The translations under genes were made by a program, and so were the position numbers. The notes beneath the pieces were generated by a model, which did no database searches, was not told where the DNA came from, and saw nothing but the letters and a program-made list of their open reading frames with translations. 7,999 nt of DNA from Anaerolineaceae bacterium (GTDB lineage: Bacteria > Chloroflexota > Anaerolineae > Anaerolineales > Anaerolineaceae). The stretch is from assembly GCA_021107195.1 (NCBI GenBank), contig JAIOTF010000055.1:1-7999 (forward strand). The letters are read 5' to 3'. This document shows, one piece after another, positions 6,526-7,999 of this stretch. Every line of letters begins with the position of its first letter. The first letter of the stretch is position 1.

Positions 6526-7318
6526 TCAATTCTTCCCCACAGACCTGTCTTTAGGCATCGCCCAGGCTGTTATCGCTGCCATTATCTCCCTGTTGGTGCT
6601 TCTTCTCTCTTACTGGCAGCGTCTTTCCATGGAAAAAGAGATCTTCATTGCCCTCATCCGCGCCCTGGTTCAGATTCTCGCCGTTGGGGCTGTGCTGGTA
6701 TTCATCCTGCAGGGACCGCTCTGGCTGGGTGTCATCATCTTGCTTCTGATGATGTGGATGGCTGCCCGCGAAGCAGCCCGCCGCGTCAGCGGCATCCCCG
6801 GCGCTGTGCGTGTCACATTTTATGGCATCTTCCTGGGCTCTGGCGCAGTCCTCGTGGTGATGACTTTCCTCGGTGTCATCAAATGGCAGCTCGAATCAAT
6901 GATCCCCGTTGGCAGTATGGTCATTTCGGGCGGCATGAATGCCTGCGCCCTGGCCCTCGACCGTTTTCGCGGCGAGGTTGAATCTCACACCGGCCAGATT
7001 GAAGCGGGGCTCTGTCTGGGAGCCGAGTCAGAAAAAGCCGTCATGCCCTATGTTCAGAAAGCCTTTCGCTCCAGCCTCATCCCCCGCATCAATGCCTTGC
7101 GTGCCCTCGGCATCGTTTGGATTCCCGGCCTCATGTCGGGCATGCTCCTCGCCGGCAGCGATCCCGTCATCGCCGCTCTCTACCAGTTTGTTGTCATGGC
7201 CATGATCTTTGTTGCTTCCAGCCTGTCGGCCTTCATCAGTTTGCACCTTATCCGGCGCTACATCTTTTCAGAAGCGGATCAGTTGCTGCTGCAATCGAAG
7301 CATCAGCTTCAAAAGTAG
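6518..7318 (+). CDS. fetB: FetB-like (UPF0014) ABC transporter permease
   Basis: A 266-residue integral membrane protein with hydrophobic segments near residues 12-32, 44-64, 66-84, 98-120, 126-147, 195-213 and 220-245. Family features are R48-ALVQ in the second span, the REAARR motif (84-89), the MIPVGSMVISGGMNACALALDR segment (128-149), a conserved soluble stretch with AESEKA and RSSLIPRINALRALGI (169-199), and PGLMSGMLLAGSDPVIAALYQ (203-223). This is the E. coli FetB (YbbM) pattern at nearly the same length (about 259 residues). It should form the membrane channel energised by the FetA-like ATPase. The same frame is open from 6410, but the 36 extra residues are a shadow of fetA. The ATG at 6518, within ATGCTTAG at the fetA stop and preceded by AAGGTG, is the true start. 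Confidence 0.9.
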   Translation: MLSQFFPTDLSLGIAQAVIAAIISLLVLLLSYWQRLSMEKEIFIALIRALVQILAVGAVLVFILQGPLWLGVIILLLMMWMAAREAARRVSGIPGAVRVTFYGIFLGSGAVLVVMTFLGVIKWQLESMIPVGSMVISGGMNACALALDRFRGEVESHTGQIEAGLCLGAESEKAVMPYVQKAFRSSLIPRINALRALGIVWIPGLMSGMLLAGSDPVIAALYQFVVMAMIFVASSLSAFISLHLIRRYIFSEADQLLLQSKHQLQK

Positions 7319-7432
7319 GCGTGTGCATGTATCACCCGAATAGCAAAATCACCAAATGCGTTCCGAAGGAACAAAGAAGGGGGTGGGTTTCACGCCATCT
7401 CAATCCGGAATCATGTTAAACTAAGGCCAGTT

Positions 7433-7497
7433 GTAGGTACGACTTTAGTCGTTATTGCTGCTGCCACATAGCCGCTAAAGTGGGTACTGCTTTTTTT
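7433..7497 (+). terminator. Long hairpin followed by T7: probable intrinsic terminator of the fetAB-like operon
   Basis: Positions 7433-7448 pair with 7475-7490 in about 14 base pairs, with one bulged G at 7437 and a small internal loop around 7441 and 7482-7483. Seven T residues follow immediately at 7491-7497. The apical loop is long (26 nt). It lies 114 nt after the fetB stop, with no other gene between, so it probably ends that transcript. The left arm also contains the self-complementary ACGACTTTAGTCGT (7439-7452), and the right arm looks like a diverged inverted copy of it, so the terminator may derive from a dispersed palindromic repeat. Confidence 0.6.
7439..7452. repeat. 14-nt palindrome ACGACTTTAGTCGT
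   Basis: ACGACT and AGTCGT are perfect inverted copies around a TT centre. A related, inverted and diverged sequence (GCCGCTAAAGTGG) lies at 7471-7483. Similar GACTTTAGTC cores recur as small intergenic repeats in some bacterial genomes; that comparison is from memory, and only one element is present in this window. Confidence 0.45.
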
Positions 7498-7530
7498 GAT
7501 CAGCTTTTCAGGATTGTTTTGATATTGCAG

Positions 7531-7562
7531 TTGCCCCCGCGGGCGCAATTATCGCAATAATT
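7531..7562. promoter_or_regulatory. Two adjacent palindromes upstream of the hydrolase gene
   Basis: TTGCCCCCGCGGGCGCAA at 7531-7548 is an 18-nt palindrome with a single mismatched pair. It is directly adjoined by AATTAT-CGCA-ATAATT at 7547-7562, a perfect 6-bp inverted repeat with a 4-nt spacer. Both sit 30-60 nt before the hydrolase start, where operators normally lie. No matching regulator is encoded in the window and no strong -35/-10 pair could be assigned. Confidence 0.3.
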
Positions 7563-7593
7563 ATTTCGTATAGCTAACGAAAAGAGAAAATCC

Positions 7594-7999
7594 ATGTCAG
7601 ATGAAGATCGATTGATGTATGGAAGTGTTCAGCACGGCAAAGTCCGTTTGCAATATTACCGCACCGGCGGAGAAAAGCCCCCCGTGGTTTTCATCCACGG
7701 CTATACCGACAATGGCTTGTGCTGGAGCCGTTTGCCGCTTGCCCTGCGCCATGTGTATGATGTCATTCTCCTGGATGCCCGCGGGCATGGCATATCATCA
7801 AGGCCGGAAGGTAGCACCTATTCCCTCGCCGAGCGCGCGGAAGACTCATTCGCAGCCATTGATGGGCTGGGCTTGAAGCGTCTGGTCTTGATTGGTCATT
7901 CGATGGGTGCTGATACCGCCGCCCGTGTCGCCGCCGATCACCCTGAGCTGATCCGTGGGCTTGTTCTTATCGACCCGCCCTGGTACCCTCCGGGTTGGC
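7594..7999 (+). CDS. Alpha/beta hydrolase, N-terminal part (cut by window end)
   Basis: An open frame from ATG 7594 runs to the window edge, giving 135 residues without a stop. It shows the N-terminal half of an alpha/beta hydrolase: VVFIHGYTDN (31-40) with the oxyanion-hole HG at 35-36, the LLDARGHGISSRP strand-turn (59-71), and the nucleophile elbow GHSMG (101-105) with Ser103 as the predicted nucleophile. The acid and His of the catalytic triad would lie beyond the window. LVLIDPPW (123-130) follows, as in many esterase and hydrolase members. The substrate cannot be predicted; esterase, lactonase, C-C hydrolase and haloperoxidase-like roles are all possible. There is no signal peptide, so it is likely cytoplasmic. 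The ribosome site is a modest AAAGAGA a few bases upstream. It is separated from the fetAB-like pair by a terminator-like hairpin, so it is probably transcribed independently. Confidence 0.9.
   Translation, partial: MSDEDRLMYGSVQHGKVRLQYYRTGGEKPPVVFIHGYTDNGLCWSRLPLALRHVYDVILLDARGHGISSRPEGSTYSLAERAEDSFAAIDGLGLKRLVLIGHSMGADTAARVAADHPELIRGLVLIDPPWYPPGW

Overview
This is a 7999-base bacterial window of moderate GC content, with compact operons, clear purine-rich ribosome binding sites and some GTG and TTG starts. Six complete genes and one truncated gene can be supported. The organism cannot be fixed from the sequence. The gene styles and the palindromic intergenic repeat would fit a Chloroflexota (Anaerolineae-like) or Firmicutes-like bacterium; this is a weak inference from general impression. 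There are no phage, transposase, CRISPR, tRNA or rRNA signals.

Layout. Positions 1-116 hold no supportable gene, only two small inverted repeats. Positions 117-4188 are a minus-strand operon. It is transcribed from a plausible promoter at 4249-4277 and carries the two halves of a heterodimeric ABC exporter (2383-4188, then 582-2390, overlapping by 8 nt), followed by a small cysteine-rich C_GCAxxG_C_C family protein (117-542). Positions 4189-4583 are non-coding and unusually rich in inverted repeats. Positions 4584-5441 encode a DegV/FakB-type fatty-acid-binding protein on the minus strand. An AT-rich divergent intergenic region (5442-5844) separates it from a plus-strand pair, a FetA-like ATPase (5845-6525) and a FetB-like permease (6518-7318), also overlapping by 8 nt. 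A hairpin followed by seven T residues (7433-7497) probably terminates that operon. The last gene, an alpha/beta hydrolase, starts at 7594 and runs off the window.

How the genes work together. The two exporter subunits carry complementary defects in their nucleotide-binding domains: an Asp replaces the catalytic Glu in one, and a degenerate signature motif is present in the other. They should therefore form one asymmetric transporter with one active and one degenerate ATP site. The FetAB-like pair should form a separate membrane complex, in E. coli an iron exporter. DegV and the hydrolase are probably independent housekeeping or lipid-related functions. The least explained stretch is the 395-base gap at 4189-4583, which may encode a structured RNA or a regulatory element. 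No clearly novel multi-gene system is visible.
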